NCBI GenBank assembly: GCA_034770075.1
Contig: JAVJAP010000106.1
Coordinates: forward strand, 1,302,001-1,366,000
From: Aralia elata
Lineage: Eukaryota > Streptophyta > Magnoliopsida > Apiales > Araliaceae
DNA: 64,000 nucleotides
Reading direction: 5' to 3'
The position numbers and the translations under genes are program-made. Numbering within the stretch: position 1 is the stretch's first letter; each line of letters starts with the position of its first letter. The notes beneath the pieces are model-generated. The model made no database searches. It was given only the letters and a program-made list of their open reading frames with translations, and was not told the origin of the DNA. This document shows, one piece after another, positions 36,629 to 49,574 of the stretch.

Positions 36629-38968
36629 TGTTGGTCGATTTCGCAACCGATAAAACACGCGCAAGTATACGCGGTCAACAAGTAATAAAGAGTAAGTACA
36701 GTATCGATCCCACGAGGAATTGTTTCTAATGTTTACCAAGTATTAACCTTTTATCATTTCAATCTTATTTAAACAATGAAAACTTGAGTTGTTTGATTAA
36801 CTAATTGACAAGCTTTTATGATAATGAAAATATAGTATTAACAAGTCTAAGATTACAATTTTTCCCAACATTTCATTTAAATCTCTTATCTCTCTCATTT
36901 TCAACTAGTTAAATCACAAGAATTGTTAACCGAGAAATTCACCTTATTCATAAGCCTTAGTGTATGGCCATATGAAAATCACCCATACACGACACATAGG
37001 TATATGTTTATCCTACTTGCCAACAATCCATTCAATTCCATGAATAATCAACAAGACACACGCCACATAATCTTAAGTCAATCTACCCATCAAACGAATG
37101 AACCTCCGTGTAGGGAGCCATTAATTTTGTAATCTCATAATGGTTACACACGGCATTTAGATATATCTCTATCCCAAATACTAGCAAGTCATCCATTCTT
37201 GAGGACAATGAATAAGACACACGCCACATAATCTTATACACCACCCACAAGAATCTCGAACTTTCGTATGATATCAAAACTAAGTCTCAACACTATAATC
37301 TACTTTTCAATTTCATATAGGTGATCAATCAATTATACTTTCAGCATAAATCATACTAGACATTCAATTCGCAATTTATTACGTTAGAATGTTGGTCGAG
37401 AACACGAATGTAAAATATGGCCAACTCTCGATGCACCATATTCGTATCACACTAAATCCACAATTGATAGAATGAATGTGAACACCCTAGATGATTAACG
37501 CACTATATCTCTATGTAAATTACAATCAAAAAGGGTTGAAACATAAGTTCTCAATTGGCCACATATGGTGCTACGGTATATCTCTATCCTAGGCACGAAA
37601 CTTAAATTCCATCACATGCAGAATTCATGAACACATGCTAGCATAATCAAATCTCAATCTATATTTCCTTTCTCAATTCCATATAGATTATCACATTAAT
37701 TGATGATCAAGGTAATTAATACATGAAGCGCAAATTATGATATCCAATTCTAAAATGATAACTACTATCAAAGAGAGATAATTTGATTCAAACTAGGTGT
37801 TGAGTTCCATTGAAATCTTAGAATAAAAATCTAGTTCATGGTAGTTACAAATAACATCATATTCAATTTATACATCATGTTGGATTACAAATTAGAAGGG
37901 AAATTAGAGATAAAACCATTTTTGATGGATATTCAGATATTGCTTGTAGGGTTGATGATGATCTCAAGCGTTTCCTCCTTGATTTTGCAATCCTTGATGC
38001 TTTAGCTCCTTGGCCTTTGCTTGATATAGCTTGATTTGTAGCACTTTGGCCCATCTTGGTGATGAATTTGGTAGCACCCCCCTCTCTTGAATCTGATTTC
38101 TGGGGTCTTGATCTCTCTAAAATGGAGACTACATATTGTATTTATAGTTCCCCTAGCAAAAACCTAGCTTAGCCCACGAATTTAGACCAAAAATAAGCTG
38201 AAATTGCGAAATCAGGCGGATCGGGCTGAGCTGCGCGCAAGGATGCGCTGTATACTGAACTCCCTGGATGCCGGGCGCAGCTGCGCTGACTTTGGCTTGC
38301 ATCCGAGTAGCTGCGCTGCCCAAATCCACAGATTCTGCAGGAAGGGCGCAGCTGCGCCGAAATTGTACTAGGAATGGGCGCAGCTGCGCTGCATTTTTTC
38401 AGTTATGATGTCCGTTGGGAAAATGGCCATAACTTCTTCGTCCGAACTCGGATTAAGGCAATTAAGTAGGCTATCGAAATCTAAGAAGTATCTCTACAAC
38501 TTATATAACTGGAGCTCGTCGAGATAATGGCCGGAGCAAGTCTCAAATTGGCCTGGAAGCAGCTGCTGTGTAAAATCCATGTCAAATCCGACGATAAAAT
38601 GACCATAACTCTCTCATACGAACTTCAAATTGGATGATTCCAGATGTTCTGGAAAGCTGAGACAAAGATCTACAACTTTTGTTCTTTGAGTTTTGAGAGA
38701 TTCGGATTGCATCATGGGTCAAATTGAGAAGCAAGCAGCGGGAATGCTAGATTCAAGCCAAAAACGCATCGATCCAAGGGGCCTTTATTTCAATTCCTAC
38801 AAAACAAAGTAAAAACACATAAAAGCATACAAAAATATATAAAAGTAATACAAAACTACATTACACAACAATAAGATGAAAACACATAAAACCAAACGAA
38901 ATGACTTAGGATTTACAAATTATCAAGCTCAAAAGCACTTAATTTGTGTGTATAAAACACACTCATCA
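36629..38968 (-). repeat. 3' LTR of element G (2340 bp)
   Basis: On the minus strand it starts TGATGAGTGTGTTTTATAC and ends GCGAAATCGACCAACA. Five GCGCAGCTGCGC-like palindromes lie at 38223-38391 and two CATAACT-type modules at 38427-38515 and 38600-38690. No gene is supported. The other copy is 61405-63703; it lacks a segment near 37320 and another near 38490. Confidence 0.9.
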
Positions 38969-38983
38969 AATACCCCCAAACTT
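38969..38983 (-). other. Polypurine tract of element G
   Basis: AAGTTTGGGGGTATT on the minus strand just before the LTR is the typical PPT form of Tat/Athila elements. Confidence 0.85.
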
Positions 38984-40339
38984 AAATCTTTGCTTGTCAT
39001 CAAGCAAAACACACAAACTATAAAAATTAAATACTTCTAATAAAACCTATCTTGAGCAATGAGTTAAAAAGTTTAAGCAATGGTCTCAAAGTATAAACAC
39101 ATGAAAACTCAAGAAAACTTTCAAAACGTTGCAAGTTTAGATTTACAATTAGCTAGTCATAGCTTGCTCTAGGTCCCTTCCGTGTGTGTATGTGAGTACC
39201 CCATAGCACTAAACCAATTATAGCTCGGCTGAACTTATGCAACCACATTACCTTATGAAAAAAAATCAAAATAAACTCTAAAACAACATGCTTAACACAT
39301 CACCGGATACAAAGGTATACAACTTACAATTCCAAAAATTTTGAGACTCAAGGGCTCTAGGTGAGTGCATTTTATGCTCCATCTCATCCTTAAGCACGCT
39401 CATGTGTGAGTGCGTTTTACGCTCTATCTCAACCCCCTGCAAGTTTTGCACTACAACAATTTATTTCTTTTGCCACAAAAATAGGAGAGTGCGTTTTACG
39501 CTCTATCTCTCCTAAGCATGTGTCCATGAGTGAGTGCGTTTTACGCTCCATCTCAACTCACCACATGACCAACAAATCAAGCACAACAATTTTGGATACC
39601 TTACTTCAAGTGATGTTTTAAACGAGTACTAGAGTTTATAGATATTTCCCACAAGCATTCGGTTATAAAATCCTTCTCTAAGCATACAACTAGCTCATTA
39701 CTCATGGGTAAGTGCATAAAAGTGAAAGGACGCATGAGCAAAACAATAACCAACAACAAAATTAAGTACAATGACTAAGCAACATATATCCGTTTCCCAT
39801 GAGTTAGAAACTATTCAAACAAGTTGCTATCATTGACCATGGATAAGCCAAATTAAATCAATGCTCAAGAGTCACTTCCTAAAAATAAGCAAATTAGGTA
39901 CTTTTGGGCTCAGCTGCGCTGGTGCGCCTGTCTTCTAACTCCCTGGAATTTTTTATTTTTTATTTTTTTTAATACGAAAACATACTTAAAACACACAAAT
40001 ATTAAATAGTAAAACACAAACATTACGTATTAGTATATTAAATACCCCCAAACTTAAAATTAACATTGTCCTTAATGTTTAAAATAGAAAAAATTAAAAT
40101 AGAGGACTTCCCTGAGAACGTGTCAAATGTCATTTATATCATCTTCCAAGTCCTCAAACTTGGGGGCGTACTCCATATTGCTTGGCCATGGCACCTGAAA
40201 ACAAATAAGTAAAGAAATTAAAATGCAATCAAATAAATCAAAATTTAATCAAACAAAAACAAAAGCAAAACAATAAACTTGGGTTGCCTCCCAAGAAGCG
40301 CTTGGTTTATAGTCGTTAGCCCGACTTCACCATTTCATT
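38984..40339 (-). other. 3' non-coding region of element G with short repeats
   Basis: No gene is supported in 1.36 kb. Four copies of a GAGTGCGTTTTACGCTC-type unit (39361, 39406, 39485, 39529) form a dispersed array. Tandem repeats between the last ORF and the 3' LTR are a known trait of the Tat lineage. A single GC-rich CAGCTGCGCTGG motif is at 39909, and the region ends in A-rich sequence. Confidence 0.6.
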
Positions 40340-40687
40340 TCAATCCGGCTCAATCGCAAAAATGACCACAGCATGCCGTCTTGCTGTTCTTTCTTTAATT
40401 TGCATGGCATGCATGCCTGATTGACGACCCCCAAGCTTAGTTTCAATTATTGGCACAAAGAAGCTTTCCCCGCCCGCTTCATCCATTGGTAGTGATGTAA
40501 CATTTGAGGGTTTCGCTTTAGTAGGAGTCATTGTATCAAAATCACCTAGTTTGATCTTTTTAGATAAGTGTCCAATTGCGAACGTTGACAAACTAGGTGC
40601 TTTTTCTTCCGTTGTGTCTATGATAAGATTGGGGCATTGGGGCTTGACAAGCATAACGGGCTCTTCTTCTTTCTTCTTTTCCTCGGC
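40340..40687 (-). pseudogene. C-terminal part of the element G ORF, cut off by the D array
   Basis: 115 codons to the stop at 40340 continue, in the same frame, the ORF that breaks at 60428 once the D array and one CCACC copy are left out. The sequence begins with a lysine/glutamate run (AEEKKKEEEP). It has no recognisable domain and ends in AIEPD. Because the insertion falls between codons at a perfect target duplication, the host frame was evidently open when the array arrived. Confidence 0.75.
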
Positions 40688-40692
40688 CCACC

Positions 40693-41196
40693 TGTAAGGA
40701 CCCGAAAATTTTAAGATAATTAGTATGGAAAATTGTAGTTAAATGTTTTTTAATGTGTAGTTAATTTAAGGAATGAAAAGGGAGGCACACATATTGTTAA
40801 ATATGAATATGTGTGGTGAAGTATGAAGTTATTATTGATTAAATGGTAACAATATAATTCATATAGTATCATTTCCTAAGGCAAAGAGATTCTTATTTTT
40901 TTAAAATGATTTTCTAAATCTTTTCTGGGCAAAAATAAAATTAAAAAAAATTAAAAAAAAATATTTACAAATTAAATATTTATACATATATATTTACCGA
41001 GTATACATTTATTTGCATATTAAAATATATATATATGTACTGCGCATGCAAGTGATCAAAAAGAGTTATTCAAATATATATAAATATGTAATACAAATGC
41101 ATGCATGTATGTACATGTGTGTGTGCAAGTAATAAAATTAAAGTGCATGTGTGTGTGTACTGTGACCACGTGGGCATATATAAACAAAAATTCTAA

Positions 41197-41236
<40 letters not shown>

Positions 41237-42020
41237 ATCGGGATATATCATATATATATAATGTATGTGCATGTGGGTATGCGCCATGAATATATGTGTT
41301 GTGAGTATGCCGTGTATACTGTGTATGCTTGGGATATTAAAATGTGCATGTATGTGTGCCCAGGAAGTGATTATACAAACTAAGGCTTAAAGCCTTGATG
41401 TTGACCGAAGGATAGCTTGCTGGGATTTATAAGATGACTCGGTCATTTATGTGAACCCATGTGCTTGGTTAAAAGAAACTTGACAACTAACTTTTCTTGG
41501 GCATTCATGTTGGAAGCAAATTTTATGGGCTAAATAATTTTAAACATGTCAGCTCATTTTCTTTATCCAATCCGTGTGATCTGAACCACCCTTTTTCCTT
41601 ATACAATTGCTGAGTTTTGCTTAGTTTAGGAGTACAAAGCAAAACTCATGTGGGTTGATTTGACCTCTACTTTATTTGCTTGTCAAGTGGGTTGGTGAAA
41701 AATTTTTTACCTAACCTCTCTTAAATAGCAGGTAATTCTAATAACTAGTCCTAAGGTCTGAGTAAAGACCAATGTTTGGGTAAAAGATTTTGTTATAAAT
41801 AGAGACCTCATTCACCATACACAACATGCTAGTTTGTCCATTTACCAATATTAGAGAGTTTATTGTGAGTTTGAGGGGGAAGCTCTTGTGACTCAAAGGA
41901 GCCAAGTAGTCCCTGAGAATTGTCAAGCCTAGGAGGTATGATTCTTCTATCTTAAGCATTTCTTTTGTACGCCACTATACCAATTTTTAAAAATTTTATT
42001 TTGAAAATATTTTTCCGAAG

Positions 42021-42067
<47 letters not shown>

Positions 42068-43732
42068 ATATAAAACACCCAAAATAGTTATTTGAGGACA
42101 AATGGGGTAATGTCAAATGCAGCAAGAGGGGTGCTTTAAAAAAAGAATAAAAAAAAAATGTTTATGCATTATACTTGTAAAATTTTTCAAAGAGATGCTT
42201 GAATTAGTCAATATAGAGATAATGTGATATAAATTAGTATACTAAAACAAGTAAGGGTTATAACGATAAACTAATGAATTTGTGTAAAGTCATTTTGAAC
42301 TCTAGTTGATAAAATTGGTATAGATAAACTAATTTGAACAATAAGGTGACTGATATGTTACTAAATATGATTGGAATATTATCTAAGGTGTTTAAATGTT
42401 GAGATCTAATGTTAAATGATTGAAGTGATGTATAGGAAGGTTGTTAATAAACCTTTATGTGATATACTGATTGGTAGATCTACGTTTATTAATGTTAGGT
42501 CATCAAAAGGAAGCTAATTTAAATTGAGTAAGCTGTAGTCAACGAGCAAGGCAAGTTCTCTAACTTACCACAGCTTTATATATTGTGCAAGTTTCCTAAC
42601 TTCATTTGATTTTTATATTGAATGCAAGTTCTTAACCTTAAACTTATTTCATTATTGCAAGTTCTTCTGAAATCCCAAACTCGTTTCATTTCGCAAACAT
42701 TTTAAATTCTTACTTGTATATACTTGCGAAAGCTGGAATAATTATTGTATATATATTCTTATATTGATTATTGTTAATCGCCCTTATGTGCACTTCGTAT
42801 GACTTGTTTAAAGGAATAGGTCTATGCCAATTGCTTCGGGTAGACATTTCATTCAATCATTGTTTAAAAGCATATGTCTACGCTAGTTGATTTAGCTAGG
42901 CACTTTATTATTGATTCAATCAATTAGAATATTCATTTAAAGCTTCTCCAGATCATATTTTTGTGGTGTGAAATCTAAATGCTGATGTGAACAACCCTTG
43001 TAGTAGGGGAATATCAACCCTTGTAGTAGGGAAATATTATAAACGTTTGGGACATGATTCCTATAAACTTGTTATTTCAGATGGTTATGTTGTGCACAAT
43101 GTATATGTACAATAGGCTCGCTACCTAAAGTACACATCTTTGCTTTGACAATCTTTGTGATTGTATATTGCTAAACTGGAACTTACACTTTGGTATTGGC
43201 AATCATAGTGGTTGTTAATATAATAAACTATGTTCATAGCCTTGTGGCAACGTCAGTAAACTTTCACTTAAACTGAGTATTGAAATTCATTCATATTCAT
43301 GATATTTCGGAATCGTTTGAATATTTATTAACATTCTCATAAACTAAATCTTCTTCATTCATGATATATCCTTCTTTGTAATTCATAAACTTGTTGGGCA
43401 AAGTAGTTGCTCACCCTTGCTATATCATGAACATTTTTCAGATAATCCCGAGTGTTCCACTCAAGGCAAAGGAAAAGGAAGGGCCGAGTGATAGAAAGCT
43501 TAGAAGTATCTGTTCTTGATATTATTATGTTTTGTAATAATTAAACTTTGCACTTCAGTATGCTTGTATTAGATTTTAAGGTTAGTATAACCTGGGATAT
43601 GGTACGTTTTGTAATGAACCATATTTATATTTTTCCGCTAGTTATTGAAGATTTAGATTTCAAACGTTGTTTATGTGTTGGATCGTGAGCACCGAATCCG
43701 AGGTTAAGGTAACCCGGATTTGGGGCGTCACA
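40693..43732 (+). repeat. Array LTR 1 (3040 bp)
   Basis: Starts TGTAAGGACCCG, ends GGGGCGTCACA. TA runs are at 41198-41233 and 42022-42073, the TATA box at 41794-41801, CAAGTT repeats at 42553-42665, a doubled ACCCTTGTAGTAGGG at 43005-43045 and the hairpin at 43360-43429. Extra single bases relative to LTRs 3 and 4 are frequent after about 41400. Apparent ORFs (for example 41105-41383) follow low-complexity sequence and are not genes. Confidence 0.92.
41794..41801 (+). promoter_or_regulatory. TATA box of array LTR 1
   Basis: TATAAATA followed by GAGACCTCATTCACC. The same site is at 52975 and 58517; LTR 2 reads TATAAAATA at 47417. Confidence 0.6.
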
Positions 43733-43736
43733 GGTT

Positions 43737-43747
43737 TGGTATCAAAG
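43737..43747 (+). other. tRNA-Met primer-binding site, array unit 1
   Basis: TGGTATCAAAG follows the LTR after a short spacer that has one extra T compared with units 2 and 3. The leader palindrome GGTTATAAACC follows. Confidence 0.8.
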
Positions 43748-43961
43748 GCCGTAGGTTATAAACCTTAGGTGGGGGAGAAAACCTTAGGAAATATAGCCGT
43801 GCAAAAGTTAGTGAAACTCATTTAGAGTGCGAAGCGGTGAATTATGGATATTCATCCGAAATAAAAATTCGTAACATATGTGCTACTTATTAATATAATA
43901 GAGATAGGGAATCGTGAAATACTAATCAAATTGGTGTCCGTTGTCCTTGGTGGTTTTGTAG

Positions 43962-44340
43962 ATGGCTGGAGAAGATGAGCTTATTGATGTTCCCATAGTT
44001 TGGGAAAACACGTTGGTATCCCCAGTGGTTGAGAGAGAAGAACCTAGGGAGGATGTAGCTTTTACTAATGATGACTTTGTTTGAAGAAGAGTCTGATAAT
44101 GACATGGCTGAAGTAACTGGTTTTGTCATGCTAAAATAGAGTAGGTCTGGTAACAAGACTCAAGGATTTGAAAAGGAAAATACACAAGATTAAGAGCAAG
44201 GCTAGGATGCTTCAGTTTAGGATCCAGCTTAAGAAAGGAGGAAGAAATTCGGAAGAGGATAATAGCTGAAAATCAAGTGGAGGTTTTGAAGTTAGAGTTT
44301 GAAGGAAAAGAAAGAGCAGTCGGATTTTTGGAGGGGATAA
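43962..44340 (+). pseudogene. ORF1 of array unit 1, frameshifted
   Basis: It is the same gene as 49575-49949 and 55114-55488, but several extra bases break the frame (for example GATGACTTTG for GATGCTTTG near 44070, and one near 44130). The changes are insertions with hardly any substitutions, so the damage may be a sequencing artefact. If restored by resequencing it would encode the same 124-aa coiled-coil protein. The non-coding stretch 44341-44810 before gag holds no gene. Confidence 0.75.
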
Positions 44341-44810
44341 GGTTTGTAGTAGCATAGTTATATATAGTTATAAGGATGTAAGCCTTGTTTTGTGGAATAA
44401 CATGTTGTTAATTCCAATTTTGGGGTATTCCGTTATGTTTGCAGTTATGTATATGGGTGTAGCATAAAGCTATGGGGTGTAATTCGTTAAGAGGAAACCT
44501 ATCAATATAAAAGTGTTCATTAATATGTGCGTTGTTGATTTAACTCTTTTGAGCCTAACAAATGGATAATAAGTTGATAGTTTAACGCAAATCTTTGACA
44601 TTAATGGGATATGTTTAAAGGATGTCCCAACTTTTTGGTTTTAAGAAAGAAAGAAATAAAATGACGATGAATTTTCATGGAATGAATGTAGGTTTTAAAG
44701 TTGTTAAATAGTGTGTGCTCCTAGGTGTTGCATACGAATACAAAATATGTTATGCTTATATATGCCCTTGAAGATAAAAGAATAATAATATAAGCTTTAA
44801 AACAGAAATC

Positions 44811-46057
44811 ATGCCACCACGTAGGAAGAAACCAAGCTCCACCATCACTTGAAGAATCTGTTAATAGCCGGCGAAAGGGCAAGCCAATCCTAATGCAAGC
44901 ATTTGTGGATTTACTCATAGGAGCATTTCAGAATCGTACTGTGGATTCCCGCAGGAGTTCAACCCCCAGTTGCTCCATTGGCAAACTTTAAAGACTTTAA
45001 AATTGTAGGACCACACGGAGTTCCGGGGAACAACGGATCCAGTCGAAAGCTCAGACTTGGATAGAAGAGATGGAGTAAAGTATTTGAAGTTGCGCACGTA
45101 GCGGAGGAACAAATGACAGCCTTTGCCGCCTTCATGATGAAGGGGGAGGCTAATTACTGGTGGAAAGGCTACCAAAAACCGAGCAGGAGAAGGAATCATT
45201 ACTTGGACTCGTTTCAAGGAAGCTGTTTCTTTGAAAACTATTTTCCGAACAGTTTGCAAGCTAGTATGGAAGTGAAATTTCTGGAACTGAAACAGGGGAA
45301 TATGACAGTGTCAGAATAATGCAAGCTAAGTTCAATGAACTAAGCAAAATTTGCTCCACACCAAGTGGACACGGAAGCACGGAAGGCAAGAAGGTTCGAG
45401 CTGGGATTGACGCCAGGGGATATCTAGCAGGGGTCGCTGTTTTGCAGATTAATACGTTTTCCACACTGTTAGAAAAAGCAATTATAGCTGAGGGAGGAAG
45501 CGAAGCGGTGACTAACCATCACCAGGAGCAGAAAAGGAAGCATAATGATGGAACGAGTAAGGAGGGTAACGGCGGAGGCAGCAATAAACGAAGGTGGAAT
45601 GATAGTAGCAAGAGCTCGAGGAGGTATACAAAAGAATGATCAGGTAAAACTAGAGCAATGCAGTAAGTGTGGGAAGAGTCAACGTCGGGGAGTGTTTAAA
45701 AGGGATGTATAAGTGTTTATAGGTGTGGTCAGGAAGGACATACTGTTCCTAATTGTCCTAACCCAAGGAAGAATTATGGGTGTTTTCAATTGTGGAGATC
45801 AGAATCATCACTACAAGGATTGCCCAAAGAAGGGGTATACTAATGGCAATAAAAGCGACAACAAGCAATTTGGAGGACCGACACAGTCAAATCGACCAAC
45901 GACATCGCACATTCAACATGATGGTGCTTGATGCAGTGGCATCAAGAGGAATGGCGACAGGGTATCATTCCAGTTAATAATAAAAAATTATGCGCTTTTT
46001 TTTTCCTCGCGTGCGGAGGGGCTCGAGAAACGAATTAACTTACCTAAGAAGCGTTAG
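44811..46057 (+). pseudogene. gag: Gag of array unit 1, frameshifted
   Basis: It aligns along its full length with the intact gag at 50404-51627, from the ATG in ATGCCACCACG to a TAG. It carries many single-base insertions (for example near 44828, 44868, 44890, 44946, 45013, 45076 and 45165). The three zinc-knuckle regions (about 45650-45830) can still be recognised across frames. Insertions far outnumber substitutions, which is unlike natural decay. Confidence 0.8.
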
Positions 46058-46297
46058 CATAATTCTGATGCATAAAAGTGGTTAATAGATTGGATTCAAT
46101 ATAGAATGCTTAAAGTTGGTGGGGTAACTGTAGTACTTAGATTCGTTTATAACAATAGTAACCATGCGAGTTGGTATGTGGCCCTACGGGGAATTATGTG
46201 CTATATGTGTCTGTGGTATGAACTGTGATATAAGATGATCGTCCCAACTCTCAGGAGCGACCTTATAATTGTGATTTCCGGGGACGGAAATCCTTAT

Positions 46298-46311
46298 AAA
46301 GGGGAGGAGGA
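46298..46311 (+). other. Polypurine tract, array unit 1
   Basis: AAAGGGGAGGAGGA lies directly before LTR 2, with one A more than in units 2 and 3. Confidence 0.8.
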
Positions 46312-47658
46312 TGTAAGGACCCCCGAAAATTTTAAGATAATTAGTATGGAAAATTGTAGATAAATGTTTTTTAATGTGTAGTTAATTTAAGGAATGAAAA
46401 GGGAGGCACACATATTGTTAAATATGAATATGTGTGGTGAAGTATGAAGTTATTATTGATTAAATGGTAACAATATAATTCATATAGTATCATTTCCTAA
46501 GGCAAAGAGATTCTTATTTTTTTTTTAAATGATTTTCTAAATCTTTTCTGGGCAAAAAAAAAAATTAAAAAAAAATTAAAAAAAAATATTTACAAATTAA
46601 ATATTTATACATATATATTTACCGAGTATACATTTATTTGCATATTAAAATATATATATATATATATGTACTGCGCATGCAAGTGATCAAAAAGAGTTAT
46701 TCAAATATATATAAATATGTAATACAAATGCATGCATGTATGTACATGTGTGTGTGCAAGTAATAAAATTAAAGTGCATGTGTGTGTGTACTGTGACCAC
46801 GTGGGCATATATAAAAAAAATTCTAACTTATATATATATATATATGTTATCCGTATATATCATATATATATAATGTATGTGCATGTGGGTATGCGCCATG
46901 AATATATGTGTTGTGAGTATGCCGTGTGTACTGTGTATGCTTGGGATATTAAAATGTGCATTGTTATGTGTGCCCAGGGAAGTGATTATACAAACTAAGG
47001 CTTAAAGCCTTGATGTTTGACCGAAGGATAGCTTGCTGGGATTTTATAAGATGAACTCGGTCATTTATGTGAACCCATGTGCTTGGTTTAAAAGAAACTT
47101 GACAACTAACTTTTTCTTGGGCCATTCATGTTGGAAGCAAAATTTTATGGGCTAAATAATTTAAAACATGTCAGCTCATTTTCTTTATCCAATCCGTGTG
47201 ATCTGAACCACCCTTTTTCCTTATACAATTGCTGAGTTTTGCTTAGTTTTAGGAGTACAAGCAAAACTCATGTGGGTTGATTTGACCTCTACTTTATTTG
47301 CTTGTCAAGTGGTGTTGGTGAAAATTTTTTACCTAACCTCTCTTAAATAGCAGGTAATTCTAATAACTAGTCCTAAGGTCTGAGTAAAAGACCAATGTTT
47401 TGGGTAAAGATTTTGTTATAAAATAGAGACCTCATTCACCATACACAACATGCTAGTTGTCCATTTACCAATATTAGAGAGTTATTTGTGAGTTTGAGGG
47501 GGAAGCTCTTGTGACTCAAAGGAGCCAAGTCTGAGAATTGTCAAGCCTAGGAGGTATGATTCTTCTATCTTAAGCATTTCTTTTGTACGCCACTATACCA
47601 ATTTTTAAAATTTTATTTTGAAAATATTTTTCCGAAGGTGATATATATATATCATTAT

Positions 47659-47689
<31 letters not shown>

Positions 47690-49348
47690 ATATAAAACAC
47701 CCAAAATAGTTATTTGAGGACAAATGGGGTAATGTCAAATGCAGCAAGAGGGGTGCTTTAAAAAAAAAATATAAAAAAAAAATGTTTATGCATTATACTT
47801 GTAAAATTTTTCAAAGAGATGCTTGAATTAGTCAATATAGAGATAATGTGATATAAATTAGTATACTAAAACAAGTAAGGGTTATAACGATAAACTAATG
47901 AATTTGTGTAAAGTCATTTTGAACTCTAGTTGATAAAATTGGTATAGATAAACTAATTTGAACAATAAGGTGACTGATATGTTACTAAATATGATTGGAA
48001 TATTATCTAAGGTGTTTAAATGTTGAGATCTAATGTTAAATGATTGAAGTGATGTATAGGAAGGTTGTTAATAAACCTTTATGTGATATACTGATTGGTA
48101 GATCTACGTTATTAATGTTAGGTCATCAAAAGGAAGCTAATTTAAATTGAGTAAGCTGTAGTCAACGAGCAAGGCAAGTTCTCTAACTTACACAGCTTTA
48201 TATATTGTGCAAGTTTCCTAACTTCATTTGATTTTTATATTGAATGCAAGTTCTTAACCTTAAACTTATTTCATTATGCAAGTTCTTCTGAAATCCCAAA
48301 CTCGTTTCATTTCGCAAACATTTTAAATTCTTACTTGTATATACTTGCGAAAGCTGGAATAATTATTGTATATTATTCTTATATTGATTATTGTTAATCG
48401 CCCTTATGTGCACTTCGTATGACTTGTTTAAAGAATAGGTCTATGCCAATTGCTTCGGCTAGACATTTCATTCAATCATTGTTTAAAGCATATGTCTACG
48501 CTAGTTGATTTAGCTAGGCACTTTATTATTGATTCAATCAATTAGAATATTCATTTAAAGCTTCTCCAGATCATATTTTTGTGGTGTGAAATCTAAATGC
48601 TGATGTGAACAACCCTTGTAGTAGGGGAATATCAACCCTTGTAGTAGGGAAATATTATAAACGTTTGGGACATGATTCCTATAAACTTGTTATTTCAGAT
48701 GGTTATGTTGTGCACAATGTATATGTACAATAGGCTCGCTACCTAAAGTACACATCTTTGCTTTGACAATCTTTGTGATTGTATATTGCTAAACTGGAAC
48801 TTACACTTTGGTATTGGCAATCATAGTGGTTGTTAATATAATAAACTATGTTCATAGCCTTGTGGCACGTCAGTAAACTTTCACTTAAACTGAGTATTGA
48901 AATTCATTCATATTCATGATATTTCGGAATCGTTGAATATTTATTAACATTCTCATAAACTAAATCTTCTTCATTCATGATATATCCTTCTTTGTATTCA
49001 TAAACTTGTTGGGCAAAGTAGTTGCTCACCCTTGCTATATCATGAACATTTTTCAGATAATCCCGAGTGTTCCACTCAAGGCAAAGGAAAAGGAAGGGCC
49101 CGAGTGATAGAAAGCTTAGAAGTATCTGTTCTTGATATTATTATGTTTTGTAATAATTAAACTTTGCACTTCAGTATGCTTGTATTAGATTTTAAGGTTA
49201 GTATAACCTGGGATATGGTACGTTTTGTAATGAACCTATTTATATTTTTCCGCTAGTTATTGAAGATTTAGATTTCAAACGTTGTTATGTGTTGGATCGT
49301 GAGCACCGAATCCGAGGTTAAGGTAACCCGGATTTTGGGGGCGTCACA
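46312..49348 (+). repeat. Array LTR 2 (3037 bp)
   Basis: Starts TGTAAGGACCCCCG and ends GGGGGCGTCACA. It shares substitutions with LTR 1 rather than with 3 and 4 (for example GGTATAGATAAAC against GGTTTAGATAAAC). Its first about 1.3 kb carries extra single bases, one of which alters the TATA box (TATAAAATA, 47417-47425). The TA runs at 46829-46845 and 47640-47695 differ in length from the other copies. Confidence 0.92.
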
Positions 49349-49351
49349 GGT

Positions 49352-49363
49352 TGGTATCAAAGC
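49352..49363 (+). other. tRNA-Met primer-binding site, array unit 2
   Basis: TGGTATCAAAGC three bases after the LTR, followed by the CGTAGGTTATAAACCTTAGG leader. Confidence 0.85.
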
Positions 49364-49574
49364 CGTAGGTTATAAACCTTAGGTGGGGGAGAAAACCTTA
49401 GGAATATAGCCGTGCAAAAGTTAGTGAAACTCATTTTAGAGTGCGAAGCGGTGAATTATGGATATTCATCCGAAATAAAATTCGTAACATATGTGCTACT
49501 TATTAATATAATAGAGATAGGGAATCGTGAAATACTAATCAAATTGGTGTCCGTTGTCCTTGGTGGTTTTGTAG

